The notes: generated from the letters alone by a model not told the origin. Shown: positions 33,983-43,993, counted from the first letter of the stretch. The stretch is DNA of 64,000 nucleotides from Ideonella alba (GCF_018069875.1 NZ_JAGQDF010000011.1:145394-209393); one strand, 5' to 3'. Translations and numbers: made by a program.

Positions 33983-34557
33983 ACCCGTCCCACACCACAA
34001 GCCCTTCCCAACGCAGCGGCCGGCGCACGCTGCTGCTGATCGCCGCCATCTGCCTGCTGCCGCTGCTGGCGGCCGTGGTGCTTCGCCTGGTGTGGACGCC
34101 GCCCAAGCCAGACAGCCTGGGTGAGCTGCTGCCGCCGCAAGCGCTGGCCTATGACCGGCTGGTGGGCGCGGATGGTCGCCCCTGGCCGCACGAGCAGGTG
34201 GCGGATCGCTGGCTGATCGTCTACGCCTCACCCGGCCAGTGCGATGCGGCCTGCCAGGAAACGCTCTACCTGACCCGCCAGTCGCGCACCGCCCAGGGCA
34301 AGGCCAGCCTGCGGCTGGGCCGCTTGTGGGTGCTGACCGACGATACCCAGCCCGACCCGGCCTTGCTGGCAGCGCACCCGGATCTGCAATGGGCCAGGCT
34401 GGTCCAGCCCGGTGACCTGCCAGAACTGGGCGGCGTGAACCAGGCGCCCCGTCACCTGTTCCTGGTGGACCGGCGCGGCCAGATCGTGATGCGCTACAGC
34501 GACCACCCGGAGCCCATGGCCTTCATCAAGGAACTGGGGCGCCTGATCAAGTTCTGA
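33979..34557 (+). CDS. SCO-like membrane protein of the cytochrome oxidase cluster
   Basis: 192 residues from a TTG that overlaps the surf1 stop, with AGGAG upstream; longer in-frame starts lie inside surf1. One membrane helix (about residues 19-39) is followed by a thioredoxin-like domain. SPGQCDAACQETLYLTRQ carries a CxxxC pair as in SCO proteins, and VDRRGQIVMRYS a typical strand, but no His ligand in the SCO position is obvious. Homologues occupy this place between surf1 and ctaA in Burkholderiales. Probably a copper or thiol factor for the oxidase. Confidence 0.75.
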   Translation: MNPSHTTSPSQRSGRRTLLLIAAICLLPLLAAVVLRLVWTPPKPDSLGELLPPQALAYDRLVGADGRPWPHEQVADRWLIVYASPGQCDAACQETLYLTRQSRTAQGKASLRLGRLWVLTDDTQPDPALLAAHPDLQWARLVQPGDLPELGGVNQAPRHLFLVDRRGQIVMRYSDHPEPMAFIKELGRLIKF

Positions 34558-34573
34558 CGACCTGCGCGACGCC

Positions 34574-35674
34574 ATGCCCCCCGTTCACACCGCTGATGCC
34601 TGGCTGCGCCTGGCGCTGCTGGCCATGGCACTGGCCGCCGTGCCACTGGCATGGTGGTGGTTTCGGCAGCGTCGGCAGCCCATGGCACGGCGGCTGGCGG
34701 CGCTCACCGCGCTGACCCTGTTCCTGACCCTGGACCTGATCGCCTTTGGTGCCTTCACGCGCCTGAGCGACTCGGGCCTGGGCTGCCCCGATTGGCCGGG
34801 CTGCTATGGCCGGGCCAGCCCGGTGGGCGCGAGTGCGCACATTGCGGCGGCCGAGGCCGTGCTGCCCGATGGCCCGGTGACGCAGACCAAGGCCTGGATC
34901 GAGATGACCCATCGCTACCTGGCCATGGCAGTGGGTCTGCTGATCCTGATCAGCGCCGTGGCCAGCTGGCGGCACCGGCAGGTGCTGCCGCACTCGTGGC
35001 TCTGGAGCCTGGGCACGCTGGCCTGGGTGATCGTGCAAGGCCTGTTCGGCAAGTACACGGTGACGCTCAAGCTGTATCCGGCCATCGTCACCCTGCACTT
35101 GCTGGGCGCGGTGACCCTGCTGGCCTTGCTGGTGATCCAGCATGCGTCGTTCACACGCCGCGCTGAGGCGCCCATCCCGGCGGCCACGGCGCGCTGGCTG
35201 CCCTGGGCCCTGGTGGCCCTGGTCATGCAGATCGCGCTGGGTGGCTGGGTCAGCACCAACTATGCCGTGCTGGCGTGCCAGGACTTTCCGGGCTGCAACG
35301 GCGACGGCTGGCCGACCATGGCCTGGACCGAGGGCTTCGCGCTGCTGCGCGAACTGGGCCACACCGCCGACGGCCGCATCCTGTCCTTCGAGGCGCTGGT
35401 GGCGATCCACTGGACCCATCGGCTGTTTGCGCTGATGGCTGCCCTGGCGGTGGGGACCGTGGCCGTGTGCCTGTGGCGCGTGCCAGGCTGGCGCCGGCCG
35501 GCAGCGTGGCTGGCCGGTCTGCTGCTGCTGCAGGTGCTGACCGGGCTGAGCAACGTGGTGCTGCGCTGGCCGTTGCTGGGCGCGCTGATGCACACCGTCG
35601 GGGCCGCCAGCCTGGCGGGCGTGCTGGTGTCGGTGATCGCGCGGCGGCGCTTCAGCGCTTCGGCCGGTTCCTGA
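34574..35674 (+). CDS. ctaA: Heme A synthase (COX15/CtaA)
   Basis: 366 residues with eight membrane helices. LSDSGLGCPDWPGCYG, EMTHRYLAM and IHWTHRLFAL hold the Cys pair and heme-ligand His residues of the family. It hydroxylates and oxidises the C8 methyl of heme O to make heme A for CtaD. Its last 23 bases overlap the end of the convergent methyltransferase gene. Confidence 0.95.
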   Translation: MPPVHTADAWLRLALLAMALAAVPLAWWWFRQRRQPMARRLAALTALTLFLTLDLIAFGAFTRLSDSGLGCPDWPGCYGRASPVGASAHIAAAEAVLPDGPVTQTKAWIEMTHRYLAMAVGLLILISAVASWRHRQVLPHSWLWSLGTLAWVIVQGLFGKYTVTLKLYPAIVTLHLLGAVTLLALLVIQHASFTRRAEAPIPAATARWLPWALVALVMQIALGGWVSTNYAVLACQDFPGCNGDGWPTMAWTEGFALLRELGHTADGRILSFEALVAIHWTHRLFALMAALAVGTVAVCLWRVPGWRRPAAWLAGLLLLQVLTGLSNVVLRWPLLGALMHTVGAASLAGVLVSVIARRRFSASAGS

Positions 35675-36509
35675 GCATGGCGCTCATGTCGTCGAGGCCG
35701 ATGCGAACCTCGGCGCTGACGGCCGGCCCGCGGTCCAGGCCACGGATGGCGTGCCCGTAGACCAGTTCCAGGCGCAGCGCGATGCGGCCCTGCGCGTCGG
35801 CGCGCGCTGACAGCGCGTCCAGCAGCCGTTGCCGCCACGACGGCGTGCGCAGGCCGCTGAAGCGCGCCGGGTCGGCGTTGGCGCCGAGCTCGCGCAACTC
35901 GGCCAGCAGCGCCTCGGGCGACGACCAGGTCAGGGTCAGCGTCTCCTGGTCCATCACCGGGCCCTCGTAGCCGGCGGCCACCAGCATGTCGCCCAGGTCG
36001 TGCATGTCGACCAGCGGTGCCATCGGCGAGCCCCAGCCCGCCTGGCTGTAGAGCTGGCGCAACTCGTCCAGCGTGCCGGGGCCCAGGGTGCTGAACATCA
36101 GCGCGCCCTGCGGCGCCAGACGCCGGCGCCAATCGGCCAGCAGCGCCGGCGGATCGGCGGCCCAGTGCAGTTGCATCACCGACCACAGCAGGTCGGCTTC
36201 ACCATCGGCCAGCGCGGTCGGCGCGGGGGTCAGCAGGCGCTGCCACCAGCGCCCGCCCGGTGGCGGCGCACCGGCGCGGTCGATCTGCGCGCCGGGACAG
36301 GCCTCGGCCAGGACCGAGGCCGGGCCGCCTGCGCTGCCGGACAGGTCCAGCACCCGCCGAGGCGCCTGACGGAACACGACCAGGCGCTCGGCCAGTCGGC
36401 GCGCGGATTCGGCATGCAGCCAGGGCGCGGCGCCGGCCCGCTGCTGACGCCCCTGCACGCGCTGCGCGGTCCGGGCGTCCAGCGCGCGAGGGGCGGGAGA
36501 GGTACTCAT
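35652..36509 (-). CDS. BioC-like SAM-dependent methyltransferase, degenerate motif I
   Basis: 285 residues from the ATG at 36507-36509. The layout resembles malonyl-ACP O-methyltransferase BioC, with LLWSVMQLHWAADPP and PQGALMFSTLGPGTLDELR matching BioC motifs. The SAM-binding motif I reads VLDLSGSAGGPA where most members have DLGCGTG, and the following acidic residue is displaced. It may bind SAM weakly or have another role. It is divergent from comF, whose start lies 23 bases away. No other biotin gene is nearby. Confidence 0.65.
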   Translation of the reverse strand: MSTSPAPRALDARTAQRVQGRQQRAGAAPWLHAESARRLAERLVVFRQAPRRVLDLSGSAGGPASVLAEACPGAQIDRAGAPPPGGRWWQRLLTPAPTALADGEADLLWSVMQLHWAADPPALLADWRRRLAPQGALMFSTLGPGTLDELRQLYSQAGWGSPMAPLVDMHDLGDMLVAAGYEGPVMDQETLTLTWSSPEALLAELRELGANADPARFSGLRTPSWRQRLLDALSARADAQGRIALRLELVYGHAIRGLDRGPAVSAEVRIGLDDMSAMLRNRPKR

Positions 36510-36531
36510 GGCGCGGCAGTATATTGAGGCC

Positions 36532-37236
36532 ATGCCGCCGCCCGCCGCCCTGGGGACATGGCTGCCAGCTTGGCGGCCCGCGCCGCCGCCGCAGGTCTGC
36601 GCGGTCTGCGGCGGCTGGGCGCGCGGCCCGGCCTGCCCGGACTGCCTGGCCCGCTTCGCGGCGCCGCGGCCGCGCTGCGGGCGCTGCGCGCTGCCCCTGC
36701 CGGCCGGGCAGCCGCTGTGCGGGCGCTGCCAGCTGTCGCCGCCGCCCTTCAGCCGCGCGGTGGTGGCGCTGGACTATGGATTTCCATGGGACCGCCTGGT
36801 GTCACGCTGGAAGCAGTCGGGCGACCTGGCGCTGACGGGTCTGTTCGCGCTGCTGATGCGTCCGGTGCTGTCGGCCGAGCCGCCGGTGGACGCGGTGCTG
36901 CCCATGCCCGCCTCACCTGCGCGCCTGCGCGAGCGCGGCTACGACCAGGCGCTGCTGCTGGCCCGCGCGGTGGACGCGCGCGCCGATGGCGGCCTGCTGC
37001 GCCGCTGGCGCGACACGCCGCACCAGACCGGCCTGGACCGGGCTGCGCGCCAGGCCAATCTGCGCGGCGCCTTCATGCTGGCGCCGGGCCGGCGTGCCGA
37101 GGTGCAGGGGCGCCACCTGGCGCTGGTCGATGACGTGATGACCACCGGCGCCAGCGTCACCGAGGCCAGCCGGGTGCTGCGTGAGGCCGGCGCCGCCTCG
37201 GTCAGCCTGTGGCTGCTGGCGCGCACCCCCGAGTGA
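36532..37236 (+). CDS. comF: ComF family phosphoribosyltransferase-like protein
   Basis: 234 residues from the ATG at 36532, chosen because GAGG lies just upstream and the earlier ATG (36508) would overlap the start codon of the divergent gene. The N-terminus has two CxxC pairs (CAVCGG, CPDC) and CGRC repeats, a zinc-binding module. The C-terminal PRTase domain has the PRPP loop ALVDDVMTTGASVTE. ComF takes part in DNA uptake for transformation; the exact reaction is not known. Confidence 0.9.
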   Translation: MPPPAALGTWLPAWRPAPPPQVCAVCGGWARGPACPDCLARFAAPRPRCGRCALPLPAGQPLCGRCQLSPPPFSRAVVALDYGFPWDRLVSRWKQSGDLALTGLFALLMRPVLSAEPPVDAVLPMPASPARLRERGYDQALLLARAVDARADGGLLRRWRDTPHQTGLDRAARQANLRGAFMLAPGRRAEVQGRHLALVDDVMTTGASVTEASRVLREAGAASVSLWLLARTPE

Positions 37237-37255
37237 GCGGGCCGACAATCGGGCC

Positions 37256-37723
37256 ATGTTCCGCATTGTCCTGGTCCACCCCGAGATCCCGCCCAACACC
37301 GGCAACGTCATTCGCCTGGCGGCCAACACCGGTTGCGCGCTGCACCTGATCGAGCCGCTGGGCTTCTCGATGGACGACAAGCTGCTGCGCCGCGCCGGCC
37401 TGGACTACCACGAGTACGCGCCGGTGCGCCGGCATGCCGACTGGGACGCTTTCGTGGCGGCCGAGCAGCCCGACCCGGCGCGCTGCTTCGCCTTCACCAC
37501 CCGCGGCAGCCGGCCGCTGGGCGAACTGGCGTGGCAGCCGGGCGACGTGCTGGTCTTCGGGGCGGAGAGCGTCGGTCTGCCGGCCGCGCTGCGCGAGCGC
37601 TTCCCGCCCGCGCAACGAGTCCGGTTGCCGATGCGGCCGGGTCAGCGCAGCCTGAACCTGAGCAATGCCGTGGCGGTGGCGGTGTTCGATGCCTGGCGCA
37701 GCCAGGGCTATGCCGGCAGCTGA
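37256..37723 (+). CDS. trmL: tRNA (cytidine(34)-2'-O)-methyltransferase
   Basis: 155 residues from the ATG at 37256. The SPOUT motifs are EIPPNTGNVIRLAANTG, FGAESVGLP and SLNLSNAVAVAVF, the last forming the trefoil knot that binds SAM. It methylates the wobble base of leucine tRNAs. It follows comF by 19 bases, probably in one transcript. Confidence 0.93.
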   Translation: MFRIVLVHPEIPPNTGNVIRLAANTGCALHLIEPLGFSMDDKLLRRAGLDYHEYAPVRRHADWDAFVAAEQPDPARCFAFTTRGSRPLGELAWQPGDVLVFGAESVGLPAALRERFPPAQRVRLPMRPGQRSLNLSNAVAVAVFDAWRSQGYAGS

Positions 37724-37740
37724 GCCGTTGCCTTCGACCC

Positions 37741-40700
37741 TCAGACCAGCTCGTCCACCAGCGCCAGCAGACGCGCGATGTCCACCGGCTTGGTGACGTA
37801 GCCGCGCACGCCAGCCGCCTGGGCGCTGGCCAGGCGCTCCTGGGTGGCGTCGGCCGACACGGCCAGCACCGGCACCTCGGCCAGGCGCGGGTCGGCGCGC
37901 CAGCGGGCCAGCACCTCCAGGCCGTCCATGTCGGGCAGGTGCATGTCCAGCAGCAGCAGGTCAGGCAACTGGGCGCGGGCGGCGGCCAGGCCTTCGGCGC
38001 CGGTGGCGGCCACCGTCAGGCTCAGCCAGGGCCGCTGCGCGAGCACGCCGCGCATCACCTCGGCATTGGTTTCGTTGTCCTCGATGTAGAGCACATGGGC
38101 GGGCGCACGCACCGGCACCGGCGCACCCGCCGTGGCGGGCGCGGCCTCCGAGGCCGGGTCGGCGCCGGCGGCCGGCAGGCACAGGCGGAACACCGAGCCC
38201 TGGCCCGGCGCGCTGCGCGCCTGCAGCTGGCCGCCCATGGCCTCGGCCAGGCGCAGGCTGATCACCAGACCCAGGCCGGTGCCTTCGACACCCGAATGCT
38301 CGCGGCCCAGCCGGTTGAAGGGCTCGAACAGATGGGCCAGCTGCTCCGGCGTCAGGCCCTCGCCCTCATCGGCCACCTCGATGCACACGCCGTCCCCGTG
38401 ATCGACCACGCTGCAGCGCACCGCGCCACCCTCGCGGTTGTACTTGGCGGCATTGCTCAGCAGGTTGGTCAGGATCTGGCGCAGGCGCAGCGGATCGGCC
38501 CAGACCCGCCGGGTGCTCTGGCTGCGCACCGGCTCAAAGACCAGGCGGCGGGGGGCCGCCGTGGGCGCCAGCATGGTGATGCATTCCTGCAGCAGCACGG
38601 CCGGGTCCACCGACTGCGGGCTCAGCCGCAACTCGCCCGATTCGATGCGCGCCAGGTCCATCATTTCGTTGATCAGACCCAGCAGGTGCCAGCCGGCCTG
38701 CTGCACCTGGTCGTTCCACTCGCGCTGGCGCGGCGTCAGCGCCGGTGAGCGCTCCAGGCCCAGCAGCTGGCCAAAGCCCAGGATGGCGTTCAGCGGCGTG
38801 CGCAGCTCGTGGCTGATGCGCGACAGGAATTCGCTCTTGGCGCGGCTGGCGGCCTCGGCGCTTTCGCGCGCACGCTCGGCCTGGGCCAGACGCAGGTGCT
38901 CGGTGACGTCCTCGATCACGCCCACCACATGGTGCGGCCGGCCCTCGGCGTCGCGCAGCAGGCCCAGGGTGACCTGCACTTCCAGCGGCTCGGCGCCCTC
39001 GCGCTGCAGCTGGCGCCGCGCCTGCCACAGGCCGCGGGTGTCGGCCAGTTGCGCCACCAGCGCGCGGTCATGGCCTTCGGGGCCGGGCAGCAGGCGCGCC
39101 AGGCTCAGGCGGGCCAGCGCCTCGGCGCCGTCCGGCGGCAGACCCAGCATCGTGCGCAGGCGTGGGTTGGCCTCGCGCAGCCGGCCTTCCAGGTCGGCAT
39201 AGACCACGCCGGTGGGGATGTTGTCCACGATGGCGCGCCAGCGGGCCTCGCTGTCGCGCAGCCGCTCCTCGGCGCGGCGGCGTTCCTGCACCTCGTGGCG
39301 CAGGTCGCTGGTGCGCTCGGCCACCGCGTCCTCGACGCGCCGCTGGCGGCCGGTGATCGACAGCAGCAGCATGCCCAGCAGGCCGGCGAACAGCAGGCCG
39401 CCCACGCCGAACAGGCCGGTCAGCCACGGTGCATCGTCCGGCACCTGGCTGGGCGCGGCGCTGAGCCGCAGCTCCCAGCTGCGGCCGCCGAAGCTGGTCA
39501 GGCGGCGGTAGCTGAGATGGCCGGCCGGCAGGGCAGCGGCGCAGGCCGGTGGGCCGGCCAGCAGGGCCCGCGGTCCCTGGCCGTCGCGATCGACCAGGCA
39601 GGCTGTCAGGTAGGGCGGCGCGGTGGCCATGATGCGCGACAGCGTTTCACCGGTGCGCAGGGTCACGAAGGCCACGCCCTCCAGCCGGGCCCGCGGACCC
39701 TGGCCCAGCACCTGGCCGTCCGGCCGCATCACCGCGCGGTAGACCACCACGCCGGTCTCGTCGCCCAGCGCCTGGGTCAGGCGGAAGCCTTCGCTGGCAC
39801 GGGCCTGTTCGTCCGCCAGTGCGCGTCCGATGGCCTGGCGAACCGCCGGGATCGACAACTGGTTGACGCCCAGCGCCACCTGGTTCGGGCCGAGCGGCGT
39901 GATGCGGCGCATGGCCACCACGTCCTCGTCGTCGGCGGTCAGGCTGGGCGGCGCGTCGGCGCGGTTGAACACCCGCCAGGCCCGACCATCCCGGGCGGCG
40001 ATCCGGGCCTGGGCAGCGGCCAGATCCGCGCGCATCAGCCGCTGACCGAAGCCCAGCGCCACCAGGTGCGGCGACTCCTTGAGCCAGGCCTGGGCGGCGC
40101 GGTCGAACTCGTCCACGGTGACGTCGTCCGAGGCCAGGTACAGGCCGTGGATGGCCTCCAGTGCATGCAGCGGCGTGCGCAGGCCCCAGTCGAAGACGTC
40201 GGCGGTGCGGGTGGCGTCGCGCTCGAAGGCGCTGCGCAGGCGCTGGGCGTCACCCCGGCCGACCAGCAGCGTGGTGGTGGCCACCGCGGCCACCAGCGCC
40301 AACATCGGCAGCGCCACCGTCAGCCGGCGCGAGCGCCACAGGTGCGCCGGCTGGCCGACCAGCGTGAGCGCGATCGGCGCACCCAGCAGCACGCCCAGTG
40401 CGTCGCCAGTCCACCAGGACAGCCAGGTGCTGACCAGGGCGTCGCGGCCCAGCGCGCCGGTGCCGCCCAGCACCGACACGGCCACGCTGGCGCTGACGGT
40501 GCAGGCCAGCACGCCGGCCAGCAGGAACAGCTGCAGCACGTCGCGCGGCTCGGACAGGTCGCGCGGCGGCCGCAGTCGGCGGCGCACCAGACGTGCGCCC
40601 AGCTCGGCCTGGGCCGCCGCACCCAGCGCGATCAGGCCACCGCTGAGCAGGCTGATCCAGTCGGTCTGGCCGCGGGCACTGCCCAGCAGGGTGTTGACGG

Positions 40701-40923
40701 CGAAGGCCCCCAGCAGGCTGCCCACCCAGCCGGCGCGCCCCCAGGTCAGTGTGGCGACCAGGGCGATGCCGGTCGACGGGTACAAGGGGGCCGCGAACGA
40801 CGGTGGCGCCGCCAGCCACAGCGCCAGGGCCGCCGTGGCGGCGTAAGCCAGCGCGGTCAGCAGCGCCACCCCGGCCTGGCGGGCCAGGGCGCTGGGGGCG
40901 TTCTCGGCGTGGCCGGAGCTCAT
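37741..40923 (-). CDS. Hybrid sensor histidine kinase, MASE1-CHASE-PAS-HisKA-HATPase-REC
   Basis: 1060 residues. Residues 1-190 form a MASE1-type multi-helix membrane sensor with PLYPSTGIALVATL. A periplasmic CHASE-like domain follows (about 215-500; GLYLASDDVTVDEFDRA) and ends in another membrane helix. A PAS domain (about 560-680) precedes the dimerisation helix with SHELRTPLN (H705). The ATPase domain has N, G1 and G2 boxes (NLLSNAAKYN, ADEGEGLTPEQL, GTGLGLVI). The C-terminal receiver has LLDMHLPDMDG (D993) and YVTKPVD. No output regulator is adjacent, so it is an orphan kinase. The ligand of the CHASE domain is unknown. Confidence 0.88.
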   Translation of the reverse strand: MSSGHAENAPSALARQAGVALLTALAYAATAALALWLAAPPSFAAPLYPSTGIALVATLTWGRAGWVGSLLGAFAVNTLLGSARGQTDWISLLSGGLIALGAAAQAELGARLVRRRLRPPRDLSEPRDVLQLFLLAGVLACTVSASVAVSVLGGTGALGRDALVSTWLSWWTGDALGVLLGAPIALTLVGQPAHLWRSRRLTVALPMLALVAAVATTTLLVGRGDAQRLRSAFERDATRTADVFDWGLRTPLHALEAIHGLYLASDDVTVDEFDRAAQAWLKESPHLVALGFGQRLMRADLAAAQARIAARDGRAWRVFNRADAPPSLTADDEDVVAMRRITPLGPNQVALGVNQLSIPAVRQAIGRALADEQARASEGFRLTQALGDETGVVVYRAVMRPDGQVLGQGPRARLEGVAFVTLRTGETLSRIMATAPPYLTACLVDRDGQGPRALLAGPPACAAALPAGHLSYRRLTSFGGRSWELRLSAAPSQVPDDAPWLTGLFGVGGLLFAGLLGMLLLSITGRQRRVEDAVAERTSDLRHEVQERRRAEERLRDSEARWRAIVDNIPTGVVYADLEGRLREANPRLRTMLGLPPDGAEALARLSLARLLPGPEGHDRALVAQLADTRGLWQARRQLQREGAEPLEVQVTLGLLRDAEGRPHHVVGVIEDVTEHLRLAQAERARESAEAASRAKSEFLSRISHELRTPLNAILGFGQLLGLERSPALTPRQREWNDQVQQAGWHLLGLINEMMDLARIESGELRLSPQSVDPAVLLQECITMLAPTAAPRRLVFEPVRSQSTRRVWADPLRLRQILTNLLSNAAKYNREGGAVRCSVVDHGDGVCIEVADEGEGLTPEQLAHLFEPFNRLGREHSGVEGTGLGLVISLRLAEAMGGQLQARSAPGQGSVFRLCLPAAGADPASEAAPATAGAPVPVRAPAHVLYIEDNETNAEVMRGVLAQRPWLSLTVAATGAEGLAAARAQLPDLLLLDMHLPDMDGLEVLARWRADPRLAEVPVLAVSADATQERLASAQAAGVRGYVTKPVDIARLLALVDELV

Positions 40924-40960
40924 CGTGGGGCGCTGGCAGGCGCGCAGGCCGGAAGCAGGC

Positions 40961-42055
40961 TCAGACGTTGAACAGGAAGTTCATCACGTCGCCATCCTTG
41001 ACGACGTACTCCTTGCCTTCGGCGCGCATCTTGCCGGCATCCTTGGCGCCCTGCTCGCCCTTGAACTGGATGAAGTCCTCGTAGGCGATGGTCTGGGCGC
41101 GGATGAAACCACGTTCGAAATCGCCATGGATGACCCCGGCAGCCTGCGGCGCGGTGTCACCGATGTGGATGGTCCAGGCGCGCACCTCCTTCACGCCGGC
41201 GGTGAAGTAGGTCTGCAGGCCCAGCAGCTTGAAGGCGGCGCGGATCAGGCGGTTCAGGCCCGGCTCGTCCTGGCCCATCTCGGCCAGGAAGAGGGCGCGG
41301 TCCTCGTCATCCATCTCGGCCAGCTCGCTCTCGGTCTTGGCACAGATGGCCACCACCTCGCCCTTCTGGGCGGCGGCATACTCGCGCAGGCGGTCGAGGA
41401 AGGGGTTGTTCTCGAAACCGGTCTCGGCCACGTTGCCGACGAACATCGCCGGCTTGGCGGTGATCAGGCACAGCGGCTTGAGCAGCACCCACTCTTCCTT
41501 GCTGAACTCGACCGAGCGCACCGGCCTGGCTTCGTCCAGCGCGGCGCGGCACTTCTCGAGCACCTTGACCAGGGCCGCCGCCTCCTTGTCGTTGCCGCTC
41601 TTGGCCGCCTTGGTGTAGCGCTGCAGGCTCTTCTCAACCGTGCTCAGGTCGGCCAGGCACAGCTCGGTCTGGATGACCTCGATGTCGGCGATCGGGTCGA
41701 CCTTGCCGGCCACGTGGATCACGTTCTCGTCCTCGAAGCAGCGCACCACGTTGACGATCGCGTCGGTCTCGCGGATGTGGCTGAGGAACTGGTTGCCCAG
41801 GCCTTCGCCCTTGCTGGCGCCCGCCACCAGACCGGCGATGTCGACGAACTCGACGATGGCCGGCAGCACCCGCTCGGGCTGGACGATCTGGGCCAGCGCG
41901 GCCAGGCGCGGATCGGGCACCTCGACCACGCCCACATTGGGCTCGATCGTGCAGAAGGGGTAGTTCTCGGCGGCGATGCCGGCCTTCGTCAGGGCATTGA
42001 ACAGGGTGGACTTGCCGACGTTGGGCAGGCCAACGATGCCGCACTTGAGGCTCAT
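40961..42055 (-). CDS. ychF: Ribosome-binding ATPase/GTPase YchF
   Basis: 364 residues from the ATG at 42053-42055. G1 is GLPNVGKST, followed by the long coiled-coil insertion and the C-terminal TGS domain ([33 protein letters not shown]). This YchF/OLA1-type P-loop protein prefers ATP and binds ribosomes; it negatively affects the oxidative-stress response in studied bacteria. It is divergent from the UbiH-like gene. Confidence 0.95.
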   Translation of the reverse strand: MSLKCGIVGLPNVGKSTLFNALTKAGIAAENYPFCTIEPNVGVVEVPDPRLAALAQIVQPERVLPAIVEFVDIAGLVAGASKGEGLGNQFLSHIRETDAIVNVVRCFEDENVIHVAGKVDPIADIEVIQTELCLADLSTVEKSLQRYTKAAKSGNDKEAAALVKVLEKCRAALDEARPVRSVEFSKEEWVLLKPLCLITAKPAMFVGNVAETGFENNPFLDRLREYAAAQKGEVVAICAKTESELAEMDDEDRALFLAEMGQDEPGLNRLIRAAFKLLGLQTYFTAGVKEVRAWTIHIGDTAPQAAGVIHGDFERGFIRAQTIAYEDFIQFKGEQGAKDAGKMRAEGKEYVVKDGDVMNFLFNV

Positions 42056-42135
42056 GGGGATTCCTGGGGTTCTGGGGGGCGCTGGAGGTTTCCAGGCATA
42101 ACCCGCCATTTTAGGGCGGTGCCTACAATGCCGGG

Positions 42136-43236
42136 ATGGTTTCGCCCGACGTTCGCATCCTCGGCACCGGCATCGTCAGCCGCGCCGCTGCGCTGGCGCT
42201 GTCGCACGACGGCTTGTCGGTGGCGGTGCAGCGCCGCGCCGCGCCAACGTCGGCCGACCTGCGTGCCTATGCGCTGAATGCCGCGTCGGTGGCCTTGCTC
42301 GAGCGCCTGCGCGTCTGGGACAGCCTGCCCGCCGATGCCCGCACCGCCGTGCAGGACATGCGTGTGCAGGGCGACCAGGGCGCGGTGATCGGCTTCTCGG
42401 CCTGGCAGCAGGGCGTGGACGCGCTGGCCTGGATCGTCGACGCAGCCGCGCTGGAAGACACGCTGGAGGCCGCGCTGCGCTTCGCCCCGCGCATCAGCGT
42501 GCAGGACGAGCCCGCTGCAGCGGCGCTCACCGTGATCGCCGAGGGCAAGGCCTCGGCCGCCCGTGAGGCGCTGGGGGTGCGCTTCGAGCGCCACGGCTAC
42601 GGCCACCATGCGCTGGCCGCCCGCCTGGTCAGCGACCGGCCGCACCAGGGCCTGGCCCGCCAGTGGTTCCGCTCGCCAGATGTTCTGGCGCTGCTGCCAC
42701 TGGACCGGCCGCAGCCCGGCGCGTCGTACGCGCTGGTCTGGTCGCAGCCCGAGGCCCAGGCGCGGCAGTGGCGCGACGCACCGGCGGCGGAGCTGGAAGC
42801 CGCGCTGGCCGAGGCCACGGGCGGTGCGGCCGGCGCGCTGCATCTGGCCAGCGAGCGCGCCACCTGGCCGCTGTCGCTGGGCCATGCCAGCGCCACCACC
42901 GGCCCCGGCTGGGCGCTGCTGGGCGACGCCGCGCATGTGGTGCACCCGCTGGCCGGGCAGGGCCTGAACCTGGGCCTGGCCGACGTGCTCTCGCTGTCCG
43001 AGGTGCTGGCCGCGCGCGAACCCTGGCGGGCGCTGGGCGACCCGGCGCTGCTGCGCCGCCATGCGCGCCGCCGCAGCGGCCCCAACCACCTGATGGCCGG
43101 CACCACCGACGGCCTGTGGCAACTCTTTGGCCATCCGCACCCGCTGCTGCGGGAACTTCGCCACCACGGATTGACTCTGGTTGACAGGATGCCGCCGCTC
43201 AAGCGCTGGCTGATCGACCGCGCACTCGGCGCCTGA
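42136..43236 (+). CDS. UbiH/UbiF-family FAD monooxygenase, degenerate N-terminus
   Basis: 366 residues. The C-terminal FAD motif [23 protein letters not shown] is intact and places it with ubiquinone-biosynthesis hydroxylases. The N-terminal dinucleotide motif is GTGIVS, where the family has GxGxxG, and the usual DG motif (DGxxS) region is weak. A plausible -10 (TACAAT, 42124-42129) lies just before the ATG. The substrate is probably a ubiquinone precursor or related phenol, but divergence leaves this open. The downstream dsbC may be co-transcribed. Confidence 0.75.
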   Translation: MVSPDVRILGTGIVSRAAALALSHDGLSVAVQRRAAPTSADLRAYALNAASVALLERLRVWDSLPADARTAVQDMRVQGDQGAVIGFSAWQQGVDALAWIVDAAALEDTLEAALRFAPRISVQDEPAAAALTVIAEGKASAAREALGVRFERHGYGHHALAARLVSDRPHQGLARQWFRSPDVLALLPLDRPQPGASYALVWSQPEAQARQWRDAPAAELEAALAEATGGAAGALHLASERATWPLSLGHASATTGPGWALLGDAAHVVHPLAGQGLNLGLADVLSLSEVLAAREPWRALGDPALLRRHARRRSGPNHLMAGTTDGLWQLFGHPHPLLRELRHHGLTLVDRMPPLKRWLIDRALGA

Positions 43237-43258
43237 CCGGCCGCCACAAGGACCCCCG

Positions 43259-43993
43259 ATGACCCGTACCACCCCGCTGTTCCGCTCGATCGGCCTGTCG
43301 GCCCTGATGGCCGTGGCCACGCTGGCGCAGGCTGACGAAGCCACGATCCGCAAGGTCCTGGCCGATCGCATGCCCAACCTGCCGCCGATCGACGAGGTCA
43401 GCCGCACGCCGATGGGCGGCCTGTGGGAGGTGCGCCTGGGCACCGACGTGCTCTACACCGACGATGGCGGCAACTTCCTGATCGAAGGCAGCCTGTTCGA
43501 CACCAAGACCCGCACCGACCTGACCAAGGCCCGGGTCGACAAGCTCACCGCCATCGACTTCGGCAGCCTGCCGCTGAAGGACGCGATGGTCCAGAAGCAG
43601 GGCAGCGGCGCGCGCAAGCTGGTGGTCTTCGCCGACCCGAACTGCGGCTACTGCAAGCGCCTGGAGCGCGACCTGCTGAAGGTGAAGGACGTCACGATCT
43701 ACACCTTCCTCTACCCGGTGTTGGGCCCCGACAGCACGGTCAAGACCAAGGACATCTGGTGCGCCAAGGATGCCCAGAAGACCTGGCGCGCCTGGATGAT
43801 CGACGGCGTCACGCCGCCCAAGTCGGTCGGTGAATGCGACACCACGGCGATCGACCGCAACTCCGCCATGGGCCGCAAGTTCCGTGTCCAGGGCACGCCG
43901 GCCATCGTCTTCGAGGACGGCTCCCGCTCGCCCGGCGCCATGCCCGCGAACCTGATCGAGAAGCGCCTGGCCGATCTGCAGAAGAAGGGCTGA
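43259..43993 (+). CDS. dsbC: Thiol:disulfide interchange protein DsbC
   Basis: 244 residues with a signal peptide ending near TLAQADE. The N-terminal dimerisation domain (about 27-80) leads into a thioredoxin domain with ADPNCGYCKRLE (active site CGYC, residues 129-132) and QGTPAIV containing the cis-Pro. A second Cys pair (CAKDAQ and GECDTT) is the structural disulfide. It isomerises wrong disulfides in the periplasm. It lies 22 bases after the UbiH-like gene. Confidence 0.93.
   Translation: MTRTTPLFRSIGLSALMAVATLAQADEATIRKVLADRMPNLPPIDEVSRTPMGGLWEVRLGTDVLYTDDGGNFLIEGSLFDTKTRTDLTKARVDKLTAIDFGSLPLKDAMVQKQGSGARKLVVFADPNCGYCKRLERDLLKVKDVTIYTFLYPVLGPDSTVKTKDIWCAKDAQKTWRAWMIDGVTPPKSVGECDTTAIDRNSAMGRKFRVQGTPAIVFEDGSRSPGAMPANLIEKRLADLQKKG

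Noticed and set aside
36508..36531. Earlier ATG for comF at 36508
   Set aside because: It would share bases with the start codon of the divergent methyltransferase gene and lacks a Shine-Dalgarno; the ATG at 36532 has GAGG upstream.
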